Notes: generated by a model not told the origin, from the letters alone. Shown: positions 54,016 through 62,815, counted from the first letter of the stretch. The stretch is DNA of 64,000 nt from Clostridium_AM tanneri (GCF_033659955.1 NZ_JARUJP010000016.1:1-64000), one strand, 5' to 3'. Numbers and translations: made by a program.

Positions 54016-54324
54016 TCATTCTAATATAATTTTAAGATTTTCAGAAAACAGTACCCTTTTCGAATCTACAATTACCCTCTTATCTTCAACAGACTTAAAT
54101 CTAAAAGATAGAAATATATGAAAATCATCCTTATCTATTTCTGAAAAACCTGCTGGAATATTTTCATCCTTTGATACCATTCTAACAGAAGGAATGTACT
54201 GAATCTCAGCACGATAGCCACTTCAGCAAGTTTTTCCTCCCATTACAGTCATGTCCAAGACTATGGTGTTACAGTTTTTCTTACCTAAATATTTTTTTGC
54301 TCTATCAGTAATTACTATATCCAA
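54016..54324 (-). CDS. HesB-like CC/Sec-motif selenoprotein candidate (in-frame TGA)
   Basis: The minus-strand frame runs for 102 codons from TTG (54324) to TGA (54016), with one in-frame TGA at 54223-54225 (codon 34). Before it the frame reads VLDMTVMGGKTC and after it SGYRAEIQYIPSVR. The C-TGA pair in a GGKTC-U-SGY context fits the HesB/IscA-like CC/Sec family, in which other members have C-C or C-U. After the TGA, GTGCTGA and TCAGTAC form a 7-bp stem with a GAT loop that begins 17 nt from the TGA, within the usual bacterial SECIS spacing, with G first in the loop. A 95-residue Cys-rich membrane protein precedes it by 16 bp. Function: likely redox or metal. A pseudogene stop is the alternative. 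Confidence 0.65.
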
Positions 54325-54340
54325 TAAAATCACACCTTAT

Positions 54341-54628
54341 TTATACTATTTCCTTAGTGCTGCTTTCCTTACCAGAATTGCTGCAGCAGCTTTTTTCTTT
54401 GTTGCCGCCTATCATCATGAAGATCATTGAAATCATCATTATTGGGCATATAAATGGTGCTATTTTCCCAACTATACTACCTGCACCTGGGCTGAATCTT
54501 GTTATCAACGGCAAAAATCCTACAAGCAACATAGGTAAACCACAGCATATTATCATATGAAGCATATGCTTCAATGGATTATGCTTATTACTCTTATTAT
54601 TTTCTTTATTATTTCCGTGACAGTTCAT
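54341..54628 (-). CDS. Small Cys-rich membrane protein next to selenoprotein candidate
   Basis: The 95-residue protein has a His/Asn-rich N-terminus (MNCHGNNKENN), two membrane helices (about 28-45 and 55-77) with a CC pair at the first, and a Cys pair (SCC) near the end. ATG follows GGAGGGATAGCT. Its stop is 16 bp before the start of the selenoprotein candidate, so the two are co-transcribed. The Cys-rich features suggest metal or redox handling. I do not recognise a family. Confidence 0.65.
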   Translation of the reverse strand: MNCHGNNKENNKSNKHNPLKHMLHMIICCGLPMLLVGFLPLITRFSPGAGSIVGKIAPFICPIMMISMIFMMIGGNKEKSCCSNSGKESSTKEIV

Positions 54629-54675
54629 AGCTATCCCTCCATAAACTTAAATTAATTTTCTTAATCACCTTGTAG

Positions 54676-54699
54676 TTACATTATATATAATCCATGTAA
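54676..54699. promoter_or_regulatory. Possible operator around -10 of the Cys-rich membrane gene
   Basis: TTACAT (54676-54681) and ATGTAA (54694-54699) are inverted around a TATAAT-like -10 on the minus strand, about 48 bp before the start codon. It may be a binding site. The -35 is unclear and the site is weakly supported. Confidence 0.3.
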
Positions 54700-54782
54700 A
54701 GAAATTATGAAGAAAATAATTATAAATGTACTTCTCTTCCAGGAAACCCATATGGCTAAGGATAATAATAAAGGGAAATGCA

Positions 54783-54827
54783 AAAATATAGCTGTACAAT
54801 CCTTGTAATACCAGTGATTGTACAGCT
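54783..54827 (-). terminator. Terminator after the ABC exporter genes
   Basis: AGCTGTACAATC (54790-54801) and GATTGTACAGCT (54816-54827) form a 12-bp perfect stem. On the minus strand ATATTTTTG follows. It lies about 20 bp after the stop of the exporter gene at 54850. Confidence 0.85.
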
Positions 54828-54849
54828 TAAATTTAATTTTCTCCTAACT

Positions 54850-56841
54850 TTAAACCGCTTCTTCCCTATTTCCTCCAGTAAACTGGCTGTTATAGAGATC
54901 TGCATAAAACCCGCCTTTATTAAGAAGTTCTTCATGACTACCCTGTTCAATTACTCTACCATTATTCATTACAAGAATTAGGTCTGCATCCTTGATTGTA
55001 GATAATCTATGGGCAATAACAAAGCTTGTTCTTCCCTTCATAAGATTATTCATTGCCTTCTGTATTTGAGCCTCTGTTCTTGTATCAACACTACTTGTAG
55101 CCTCATCAAGAATTAATATAGAAGGGTCTGCTAGTATTGCACGGGCTATAGTTAAAAGTTGTTTTTGACCCTGTGAAATATTTGTTCCTTCTTCATCAAT
55201 TACTGTATTATAACCCTGTGGAAGAGTTCTTATAAAGTGGTCTGCATGAGCTGCCTTTGCCGCTTCAACTACTTCTTCAAAGGTTGCGCCAGTTCTTCCA
55301 TAAGCTATGTTATCCCTTATAGATCCACTAAATAACCAAGTGTCCTGAAGAACCATACCAAAGATAGTACGAAGTTCTCCTCGCTTAAAGTCTCTTATAT
55401 CTACACCATCGATACTTATTTTCCCATCATTTATCTCATAAAAACGCATAAGTAGATTTATAAGTGTAGTCTTACCAGCTCCTGTTGGACCTACAATGGC
55501 AATAGTTTGGCCTTGCTTAACATCAATGTTCATATCCTCTATAAGAGTTACTGTTTCTTTATAGCCAAATTTAACATGCTCAAATTTAACTTCACCTTTT
55601 AGAGGAGCTATTACCTTGTTCTTCTCTTTTATTGTACTAGCTGCTAAATCAATAACCTTAGAATCCTCTTTATCGGAGATCTCTTCTTCTTCATCTAATA
55701 ATTCAAAAACACGCTCTGCTGCCGCTACAGTAGATTGAAGAATGTTAGCTATATTTGCAGTTTGGACTATTGGCTGACCAAATTGTCTTGCATATTGGAT
55801 AAAGGCTTGAATGTCACCTACTTCAATTCTGTTTTTTGTTACAAAAATTCCTCCAACTACACAAACAAGTACATAACCTATATTGTTTATAAAGTTCATA
55901 AGCGGCATAATTGTACCAGATATAAACTGTGCTTTCCAACCTACATTGTAAAGTCTTTCATTTATTTCATTAAACTCCTTTACAGATCTTTCCTCATGTC
56001 CAAAAGCCTTTATTATTCTATGTCCTGTAAACATTTCCTCTACATGACCATTTAGCTGTCCTATAGTCTTTTGTTGTTCCTTAAAGAAGCTTTGAGACTT
56101 CTTAGCAATACCTGTTGTTACAAGTACAGAAAGTGGTAGTGTTACCACTGTAACAAGAGTAAGCCAAGGACTTATAGTAAGCATCATTACAATAACACCT
56201 ATGATAGTTACCACAGAGGTAATCAGCTGTGTCAAACTCTGCTGGAGAGTTGTAGATATTGTATCTATATCATTAGTAACACGACTTAGTATTTCTCCAT
56301 GGGTACGGGAATCGAAATACTTTAAAGGCAGTTTTGTAAGCTTATGGTTAACATTGTTACGCATATCATAAACGGTATTTTGTGCGACACCTGCCATAAT
56401 ATATTGTTGAATATAACTAAACACTGAACTTATAATATATAGTAAAATTAGATAAAGTATTATCTGTCCTACATAATTAAAGTCTACAGAAGGAACTCCT
56501 TGACTCTGCAAATTAGCAAGTATTCTAGGATCTCCTCCTTTTTTGACTGCCTCTGCTGCTCCACTTAACTTTTGATAGTACATATATTTTGCCATAAGTC
56601 CTTCAAATAGTTTTGTAGTGGCTTTCCCCATAATCTTTGGGCTGACAATGCTGAAAACTGTACTTAAAATTGCTGTTAAAAACACTGCAATAAGCTTAAA
56701 TTTTTGTGGTGCTAAATATTTAATCAATCTTCTCATTGTTCCTTTAAAATCTTTTGCTTTTTCTACAGGCCTGCCTAATGCCCCACCAGGTCCTCCTGGC
56801 CCTCCTGGCCCTCTTTTAGGTCCATTATGCTTTTCACTCAT
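54850..56841 (-). CDS. ABC multidrug exporter half, catalytic subunit
   Basis: The 663-residue half-transporter has a Pro/Gly-rich cytoplasmic N-terminus (GPKRGPGGPGGPGGAL), six membrane helices (about 50-360) and an ATPase domain (about 420-650) with Walker A GPTGAGKT, signature ISQGQKQLLTIARAI, Walker B LILDEATSSVD with the catalytic Glu, and switch His in IAHRLST. It pairs with the second half encoded upstream, as in LmrCD or BmrCD heterodimers. It is 18 bp from its partner's stop. A drug or lipid is the likely substrate. Confidence 0.93.
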   Translation of the reverse strand: MSEKHNGPKRGPGGPGGPGGALGRPVEKAKDFKGTMRRLIKYLAPQKFKLIAVFLTAILSTVFSIVSPKIMGKATTKLFEGLMAKYMYYQKLSGAAEAVKKGGDPRILANLQSQGVPSVDFNYVGQIILYLILLYIISSVFSYIQQYIMAGVAQNTVYDMRNNVNHKLTKLPLKYFDSRTHGEILSRVTNDIDTISTTLQQSLTQLITSVVTIIGVIVMMLTISPWLTLVTVVTLPLSVLVTTGIAKKSQSFFKEQQKTIGQLNGHVEEMFTGHRIIKAFGHEERSVKEFNEINERLYNVGWKAQFISGTIMPLMNFINNIGYVLVCVVGGIFVTKNRIEVGDIQAFIQYARQFGQPIVQTANIANILQSTVAAAERVFELLDEEEEISDKEDSKVIDLAASTIKEKNKVIAPLKGEVKFEHVKFGYKETVTLIEDMNIDVKQGQTIAIVGPTGAGKTTLINLLMRFYEINDGKISIDGVDIRDFKRGELRTIFGMVLQDTWLFSGSIRDNIAYGRTGATFEEVVEAAKAAHADHFIRTLPQGYNTVIDEEGTNISQGQKQLLTIARAILADPSILILDEATSSVDTRTEAQIQKAMNNLMKGRTSFVIAHRLSTIKDADLILVMNNGRVIEQGSHEELLNKGGFYADLYNSQFTGGNREEAV

Positions 56842-56859
56842 ATTTATCCCTCCTTACTA

Positions 56860-58590
56860 TTAAGCATTAAGTTCTTCTTCTGATAACTGAGATGCAGCTA
56901 TTTCACGATATATATCACAATTTCTTAAAAGTTCCTTGTGAGTTCCCATTCCTGCTATCTTTCCGTCATCTAAAACAATGATTCTATCTGCATTCATAAC
57001 GGTACTAACCCTTTGGGCAACAATAATCATAGTTGAATCCTGTGTTTCTTCTTTTAGTGCTGTTCTTAGCTTTGCATCAGTTTTGAAGTCAAGAGCAGAA
57101 AAACTATCATCAAAGATATAAATTTCTGGCTTTCCAACTAAAGCACGGGCAATAGAAAGACGTTGTTTTTGTCCGCCGGATACGTTATTTCCACCCTGTG
57201 CAATAACTGCATCATAGCCTTCCTTCATATTAGAAATGAAATCTGCTGCCTGCGCTACCTCTGCTGCATGTTTGACTTCATCTATAGTTGCATCTTCCTT
57301 ACCATATCTGATATTTTCAGCAATAGTACCTGTAAATAACACTGCCTTTTGAGGAACAAAACCTATTTTTTCTCTAAGGCCTTTCTGTGACATCTCTCTA
57401 ATATCTACTCCGTCCACTAAAATACTGCCCTTTTCAACATCATAGAAACGAGGAATTAAATTTACTAAGGTAGATTTTCCTGAACCAGTTCCTCCTATAA
57501 CCGCTGTTATTTCTCCTGGCTTTGCACTAAAGGAAATATTCTCTATAGCCGGTTCTTCTGCACCAGGATATTTGAAGGTAACATCTTTAAATTCTATATA
57601 TCCTCTTTCATTGCTTGTATCCTTAGGCTGCTCTGGGTCCTTAATTTCTGGAACTATATCTAATACCTCATTAATTCTAACCGCTGAAGCCTCTGCACGA
57701 GGAATTAACACGAACATCATGGAAACCATTATTAATGAGAACATAATCTGCATAGCATATTGAATAAATGCCATCATTGAACCTACTTCCATATTTCCAG
57801 TATCTATTAGCTTACCACCAAACCAAATAATTGCTACCGTTGTTAAATTCATTATAAGCATCATAGCTGACATCATGAAGGCCATTATTTTGTTAACTTT
57901 AATGGCGATATTAGTCAAGTCACCATTTGCCTCTTTAAATCTTTCCTTCTCGTATTCATTACGATTAAAGGCACGAATTACTCTTATACCTGTAAGATTT
58001 TCACGTACAACTGCGTTTAGCCTATCAAGCTTTACCTGCATTACTTTAAATAAGGGTACTCCTCTACTTGCAACTAAAGCAATAACTGCAATAAGAATTG
58101 GAATAACTACTACAAGTATTAAAGATAGCTGTCTATTTTTTGATACAGCCATAATTATACCGCCTATACACATCATTGGCGCAGTTATCATCATTCTCAT
58201 TATCATAATAGTTACCTGCTGAACCTGCATAATGTCATTTGTAGTTCTTGTAATAAGGGAGGATGTCCCTATTTTGTTAAATTCATTTAAAGAGAAACTC
58301 TCTGCTTTTGTGAAAACTTCTCTTCTAACATCCCTACCAAATTTTGTGGCAATTTTAGAGGATAGTAAACTTGCTAGTATCGTGCAAATAGCACTGCCAC
58401 CGGCAACTAAAAGCATATATCCACCTATTTTTATAATGTAATCTGTGTCTCCGTGAACTATTCCCTTATCAACTATATCTGACATCAAGGTTGGCAGATA
58501 TAAATCTGAAAGGGCTTGAAAGAACAATAGTACTAAAATGGCAGCTATAGTAGCTCCATAAGGCTTTAAGTACCTAAATAATTTAATCAT
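56860..58590 (-). CDS. ABC multidrug exporter half, degenerate-site subunit
   Basis: The 576-residue half-transporter has six membrane helices and an ATPase domain with Walker A GGTGSGKST, signature VSGGQKQRLSIARAL and Walker B IYIFDDSFSALD, where the catalytic Glu is Asp; the switch region reads VAQRVSTV with Gln in place of His. These are marks of the non-catalytic site of heterodimeric exporters such as BmrC and TM287. It works with the gene that follows it, under MarR control from the gene upstream. Confidence 0.93.
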   Translation of the reverse strand: MIKLFRYLKPYGATIAAILVLLFFQALSDLYLPTLMSDIVDKGIVHGDTDYIIKIGGYMLLVAGGSAICTILASLLSSKIATKFGRDVRREVFTKAESFSLNEFNKIGTSSLITRTTNDIMQVQQVTIMIMRMMITAPMMCIGGIIMAVSKNRQLSLILVVVIPILIAVIALVASRGVPLFKVMQVKLDRLNAVVRENLTGIRVIRAFNRNEYEKERFKEANGDLTNIAIKVNKIMAFMMSAMMLIMNLTTVAIIWFGGKLIDTGNMEVGSMMAFIQYAMQIMFSLIMVSMMFVLIPRAEASAVRINEVLDIVPEIKDPEQPKDTSNERGYIEFKDVTFKYPGAEEPAIENISFSAKPGEITAVIGGTGSGKSTLVNLIPRFYDVEKGSILVDGVDIREMSQKGLREKIGFVPQKAVLFTGTIAENIRYGKEDATIDEVKHAAEVAQAADFISNMKEGYDAVIAQGGNNVSGGQKQRLSIARALVGKPEIYIFDDSFSALDFKTDAKLRTALKEETQDSTMIIVAQRVSTVMNADRIIVLDDGKIAGMGTHKELLRNCDIYREIAASQLSEEELNA

Positions 58591-58675
58591 AATATCTCAT
58601 CTCCAATCTACTATCCCTACTTAGATTAATTTTTCATATAATGCTGTTCTTAAATTTAATCAATTTCTGAAAATC

Positions 58676-59119
58676 TTATTTTTCATCACATACTTTGTTT
58701 AAGTTGTCTCTAACCTGCATTAACAGCCTGCGAAGCAAAATTTGTTCTTCTGATGTAAAATTATTAAAGCAATCATTATTTATAATTTTTACAACTTCAC
58801 TTACTTCTCTCCAAACTTCTTGCCCCTGGTCAGTAAGATATACCCTTGAAATTCTCTGGTCATCAGGGTCCTGTTTTCTTTCAACTAAACCAGCTTTCTC
58901 CATTCTGCTAAGCATAACTGTAATAGTAGCTGGCTTAATCTTTAACTTTTCTGCCAATTCCCTCTGACTCTGCCCATTTTTCCTATGTAGTGCATATAAC
59001 ATGGGCGGTTGACCAGGATATACTCCAACTTTGTCTAGCAGCAGATGGGTACGATGATAATGTAATTTTATTATCTCCAGAAAAATCATATATAATGAAT
59101 CCCTCTCATGAAAGTCCAT
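58676..59119 (-). CDS. MarR family transcriptional regulator
   Basis: The 147-residue protein has the MarR winged-helix domain (about 45-110) with QSQRELAEKLKIKPATITVMLSRMEKAGLVERKQDPDDQRISRVYLT, including the wing Asp-Asp-x-R. It is first in a three-gene operon with two ABC exporter halves, and is probably their repressor, relieved by the exported drug. Two TTAGTC(G/T)ACTAA sites upstream are its likely operators. Confidence 0.9.
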   Translation of the reverse strand: MDFHERDSLYMIFLEIIKLHYHRTHLLLDKVGVYPGQPPMLYALHRKNGQSQRELAEKLKIKPATITVMLSRMEKAGLVERKQDPDDQRISRVYLTDQGQEVWREVSEVVKIINNDCFNNFTSEEQILLRRLLMQVRDNLNKVCDEK

Positions 59120-59138
59120 TTTATCACCACCTATTTGT

Positions 59139-59150
59139 TTAGTCGACTAA
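59139..59150. promoter_or_regulatory. MarR operator candidate 1
   Basis: A perfect 12-bp palindrome, TTAGTCGACTAA, lies 19 bp before the MarR start codon. Its size and symmetry suit a winged-helix dimer, and a near copy is at 59314. Confidence 0.55.
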
Positions 59151-59600
59151 GTATATTAAGATACTATCATTAATCTTGATAATTAGTCAATATATCATAT
59201 GATTCAATTTATGTCCTTCTAAACTGTTTACATTGCTAGTATGCTTCATCATACTTTATTTATTATAGCATTATGAAAGTATTATTTACATTAATAACTT
59301 TAGCAAATAATAGTTAGTCTACTAATTTTTATTCGCTAAAATTATTCCTTTATATCTTTAACATAATTTCAATTTTAATCATATAATATATATAGGAATT
59401 TAAAGTTTATAAAGATTTCTCATTAGAATAATTTATTTATCTAGTGAAAGAATATATAAAGATTGAGATTTTTCAAAATAATTAATATAAATTATTTAAT
59501 AATAATCTTTACAAATACCAATGTTTACTATATAATTAGAATATAGAAATTATATAACTGTTTTAGTTATATAAAATATAAATACAATGGAGTGATTTTT
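59151..59600. other. Long AT-rich intergenic gap
   Basis: About 450 bp lie between the divergent MarR and glutaredoxin genes. It holds the second operator candidate at 59314 and the promoters of both genes. No open frame with a ribosome binding site was found on either strand. Confidence 0.5.
59314..59325. promoter_or_regulatory. MarR operator candidate 2
   Basis: TTAGTCTACTAA matches the palindrome at 59139 except for one base. It lies 164 bp further upstream in the same gap, where it could serve as a second binding site or control the divergent glutaredoxin gene. Confidence 0.4.
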
Positions 59601-59831
59601 ATGAAAAAAGTAGATATATATACTAGCAACACTTGCGGTTACTGCCACGCAGCTATGGATTATTTTCAAGAAAATAATGTTGAGTTCACTGAACATAACA
59701 TTTCAGAGAATGCAGAAGCTAGAAAAGAATTGATGAAAAAAGGCCATAGATCTGTACCGGTTATCGTAATTGACGGAGAAGAAATCATTGGTTTTGATAA
59801 AGAAAGAGTATCTTCTTTATTAGGATTATAA
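59601..59831 (+). CDS. Glutaredoxin-like thiol-disulfide protein
   Basis: The 76-residue protein has the thioredoxin fold of the NrdH/YruB glutaredoxin group, with active site TCGYCHA (C-G-Y-C) at residues about 10-16, cis-Pro in RSVPVIVIDG and a C-terminal GFDKERVSSLLGL. It reduces disulfides of ribonucleotide reductase or other proteins. ATG at 59601 follows GGAG by 8 nt. It is monocistronic, with an 18-bp terminator. Confidence 0.88.
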   Translation: MKKVDIYTSNTCGYCHAAMDYFQENNVEFTEHNISENAEARKELMKKGHRSVPVIVIDGEEIIGFDKERVSSLLGL

Positions 59832-59835
59832 TCTA

Positions 59836-59880
59836 TAAAGAAAGAGGTATGCTAACTAAATAAGCATACCTCTTTCTTTA
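59836..59880. terminator. Bidirectional terminator between glutaredoxin and DUF3786 genes
   Basis: TAAAGAAAGAGGTATGCT (59836-59853) and AGCATACCTCTTTCTTTA (59863-59880) form an 18-bp perfect stem with a 9-nt loop. It separates two convergent genes. Confidence 0.9.
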
Positions 59881-59884
59881 TAAA

Positions 59885-60541
59885 TTAATTGTCTCTGTAA
59901 AAGCAAGCAGCTGAAATTAGTTCATCTGCTGCCATGGAACATAAACCAGCTAAGTCCTCTACATGAAGCTCCTTGGTAGCTGAATAATCATAGAGGATGG
60001 TAGCAGTTGCTTCCAATTCCTCATCTGCTAGCCATAATACAAACCTCATTGGAACATTTGGCAATACATTAATCTCTATTCCAACATCTCCAGAAGGTAT
60101 CTCTTTTCCACCTAATTTAAGACCAGCTTTTAAAAAAAGGTCACCTTTATCCCCAAAGAATTTTACTAACTTATTTATGCCCTGAAGTGCAAAGCCATTA
60201 TAAGCATGGCCAACTCCCTCTAACTCTCTAAAGGGTACCCACTTTTGTGTCAGACCATTATTAGTACATCGGTAAAGATAGCTAAGTATTACCGTTTTAT
60301 CAATTATCTTTCTGTTTTCCTCCTTAGAAAAACTTTCTTCAGCATTATTTTTCAAAACAACCCTTCCCTTTGGATAGGAAATTAAGTATTCTCTGTTGAA
60401 ATAAGTTAAAGTGAGCTGCTTTTTTTCAGCATCGTAGTAAGCACCACTTCTTCTAGCAACTTCTTCTGGGTCATACTTTTGAAACTCTTCACATAAAGTT
60501 TCATAGCAGAGATTATAATTGTTCTTTTTATCCTTCCCCAT
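59885..60541 (-). CDS. DUF3786 domain protein
   Basis: The 218-residue protein matches DUF3786 across its length, with the segment KWVPFRELEGVGHAYNGFALQ and LPNVPMRFVLWLADEELEATATILYD. The function is unknown; homologues occur beside corrinoid and acetogenic genes in other anaerobes. The ATG is near GATATTT; no clear partner gene is adjacent. It ends at a strong bidirectional terminator. Confidence 0.85.
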   Translation of the reverse strand: MGKDKKNNYNLCYETLCEEFQKYDPEEVARRSGAYYDAEKKQLTLTYFNREYLISYPKGRVVLKNNAEESFSKEENRKIIDKTVILSYLYRCTNNGLTQKWVPFRELEGVGHAYNGFALQGINKLVKFFGDKGDLFLKAGLKLGGKEIPSGDVGIEINVLPNVPMRFVLWLADEELEATATILYDYSATKELHVEDLAGLCSMAADELISAACFYRDN

Positions 60542-60644
60542 ATTAAATATCCCCTTCTTAATATAATTATAGATATAGGATAGATTTATATTTATAATAA
60601 ACAGATTGTATCTTTGAAATGCGACTATTCTTCAACCGCTTAAG

Positions 60645-60848
60645 TTATTTACTTTCTTCTAACTTTTTATTAACTATATATGTTAGTTCTTCCACTGTGG
60701 CTTTTATTTCTTCTAAATCATCTTTTTTGCAACTATCAGTACATATTGAAAGATAAATATATTCTAAAGACTTAAGTATTTCTTCTTTGTTAATTTCCAA
60801 AATAAATAAACCCTGATTTCTAAAACTATGACAAATTGACTTTTTCAT
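60645..60848 (-). CDS. Small hypothetical protein
   Basis: The 67-residue frame is mostly helical with three Cys residues (SICHS, TDSC) and a C-terminal helix DDLEEIKATVEELTYIVNKK. It recalls short two-helix proteins such as Spo0E relatives, but the S-x-x-x-D motif of that family is not seen. The ribosome binding site is weak (AGGATG). It is close to the IS607-type element's right end. It may be real or a remnant. Confidence 0.45.
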   Translation of the reverse strand: MKKSICHSFRNQGLFILEINKEEILKSLEYIYLSICTDSCKKDDLEEIKATVEELTYIVNKKLEESK

Positions 60849-60959
60849 AGTTTTTCATCCTACTCACTAAATAGGACGGTAGTATCACAGGATTCAACTA
60901 CTAGGATTAAGACAATCATCTTAAAATCTCGCCTTACATCTAGGTAATGCCTTAAGACT

Positions 60960-61193
60960 CCTTTAAGGAAACTCCTTTTTGTTCCTCAAAGGAGTACTCG
61001 AAGAGTAAGCGACCACTACAAAATCTCTGATTTTGAGTGTCTGCTTAACCAATTCGCACAAAATCAGAGATTTTGGCTCTCTGCTTAAGTCCTGCAAGAT
61101 TATGGGTGTTACCCATTCCTCAAGTATATTATTCTACCAGAGCCTTTCCTTCTAGGTGTACTCTAGCAGTTTTTATGTCTTAGAAGTTAAGAT
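60960..61193 (-). ncRNA. Candidate omega RNA / right-end region of the element
   Basis: The 230 bp after the TnpB stop hold three hairpins, including ACTCCTTT/AAAGGAGT (60971-60995) and a 17-bp perfect inverted repeat, CAAAATCTCTGATTTTG (61019-61035) with its complement at 61059-61075. In TnpB elements the guide RNA overlaps the 3' end of tnpB and this region. That this is such a RNA is inference from position and structure. Confidence 0.35.
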
Positions 61194-62633
61194 TTATGCT
61201 ATTCCTAATATTTGTTTCCTTTTTACTATCCAAAAATCAGGTTTTTCACCTACCTTTCTTTTTATAATTTTATCTATATGACTCCATTTACTCCATTCAT
61301 TCTTTTGATTAAATAACTTAATATCATCTATAAATTTATTTTTTAATAATTTAGGTATTCTCTCTTTAAATTTATAACTTCTCCTGGCTATTACCATAGC
61401 AGCACCATTATGGACTTCCATTCCATACTGATGACAATATTTATACAATCCTATTTTACTTGTATATTGTGGTTTTACTTTAACTAATTCTATACCTTTC
61501 TTATAACAAGATGCCTTAAGCATTGTCAACAGTTTCGAGTATATAAACCCATGCTTTATTCTTGCAAATTTACTTTGAACATCTTTATCATTTTTAAATT
61601 TTAAATTCTCAATAACTAAGCCACAATTATAATTTTTAGCAATTAAAACAGCTTGCTTAACTAATTCACCACATAAATTTAACCTTCTATTACTTCTAGC
61701 ATATAATAGTTCATGTTGTTTCAAGTAAGTATGCCATTTGTAGTTACCTTTGTTATCTATCATAGTTAAAGCTATGCCATTTGGATTAGTATCTATACCT
61801 ATAATCCCATTATGTCCTGTATATATTTCATCTGGCTTTCTTAGCTCAAAGGTTATATGGCAATAATACTTCCCTTTTTTCTTAATCATTTCTACTTGGT
61901 AAGCTTCCCTAGTAGCTAAATGATTTAAAAATAGGCTTCTATAATCAGTTCCATTTACTTTACCAGTCTTTTTTGATAATTTTTGCGGCAAATATATAGG
62001 AACTTCCATTTTTACCGCTCTATTATTTTCAGTTTTTTCAAGAGTAGATATTTGGAGATAACTCATGCCATTGTTTATTATTACTCTTAAATTTGGATTA
62101 CCCTTTTTTGTTTTATCTCCTCTTGAATAAATGCGGTTGTTTCTGCAAGCTTTCCATTCTTCATTGGATATTAGACCCTTGCACCTTTTTAAAAACATTT
62201 GTTTAGTTCCGAAAACTACAGATGGAATAGCATTAGTATGGATGAACTCCCTGAAATATTCAGCCTTTCTCTGTCTCTTATCCAACTTTTTAAGTAAAGC
62301 AGTTCGCTTTTTTTCTGATAAATTTTTCTTCTTATCCTTTAAAATATTTTCAATTGTAGTAACCTTTTTAACATAACTTTCATAGTTCATTTTTACTAAT
62401 TCTTTTTGCGAAGCAATAGTTTGCCTTGCACTTTCTACTGCATCTTTTGCCTGCCTTATATTAAGATTAAACTTAGAAGCTACATCTTTTTCTAAATCCA
62501 CCCTTCTTTTACCTTGTAATATTCTCTTAAAAGAATATCTTATAGCCGTTGAAAACACTAACATCATATTATCTATAACTTGAATTTGTTCCTTTGTTTG
62601 ATTTATCAAAAGTGCTTTTATCGTTATTTTCAC
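61194..62633 (-). CDS. tnpB: TnpB-like RNA-guided nuclease, divergent subgroup
   Basis: The 479-residue protein is TnpB of the IS1341/IS607 type, larger than the usual 380-420. The RuvC core shows D in IGIDTNPNGIALTMID and E in LVIENLKF. In the last block (EVHNGAAMVIARRSY) the usual Asp position appears to be His or Asn, and the zinc-finger Cys pairs (CxxC...CxxC) are absent, with TSKIGLYKYCHQYGM in that place. This matches the subgroup annotated as accessory TnpB-related proteins. Whether it cuts DNA is therefore uncertain. It overlaps the truncated TnpA. Confidence 0.82.
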   Translation of the reverse strand: MKITIKALLINQTKEQIQVIDNMMLVFSTAIRYSFKRILQGKRRVDLEKDVASKFNLNIRQAKDAVESARQTIASQKELVKMNYESYVKKVTTIENILKDKKKNLSEKKRTALLKKLDKRQRKAEYFREFIHTNAIPSVVFGTKQMFLKRCKGLISNEEWKACRNNRIYSRGDKTKKGNPNLRVIINNGMSYLQISTLEKTENNRAVKMEVPIYLPQKLSKKTGKVNGTDYRSLFLNHLATREAYQVEMIKKKGKYYCHITFELRKPDEIYTGHNGIIGIDTNPNGIALTMIDNKGNYKWHTYLKQHELLYARSNRRLNLCGELVKQAVLIAKNYNCGLVIENLKFKNDKDVQSKFARIKHGFIYSKLLTMLKASCYKKGIELVKVKPQYTSKIGLYKYCHQYGMEVHNGAAMVIARRSYKFKERIPKLLKNKFIDDIKLFNQKNEWSKWSHIDKIIKRKVGEKPDFWIVKRKQILGIA

Positions 62634-62815
62634 TGTTTTCCATCTGCCTTTCCAGCTCTAATTCTTCAAGAGCTTTTTTTACTTTTCTTCCACCCCCTGA
62701 ACCATAAAGCCTTGCTGAAAAGCAAGTGACAACACTTATTAAATCCTGCACCATTTCTTCATTAGGTTCTAATTTTTCTTTTGTTCCACTATCTATAACT
62801 TTTATTTTGCACTAT
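62569..62815 (-). pseudogene. Truncated IS607 serine recombinase TnpA, C-terminal end
   Basis: The frame has no start codon and reads KIKVIDSGTKEKLEPNEEM then VQDLISVVTCFSARLYGSGG then GRKVKKALEELELE. This is the C-terminal helix that IS607-type serine recombinases carry before their end. The N-terminal catalytic domain and MerR-like binding domain are gone. It overlaps the start of tnpB by 65 bp, as in complete IS607 elements. Confidence 0.72.

Noticed and set aside
55735..56055. 106-codon plus-strand frame
   Set aside because: It is antisense to the exporter gene, Tyr/Ser/Lys-rich, and has no ribosome binding site.
61019..61075. CRISPR-like repeat
   Set aside because: The two arms are an inverted, not direct, repeat and occur once; there are no spaced units.
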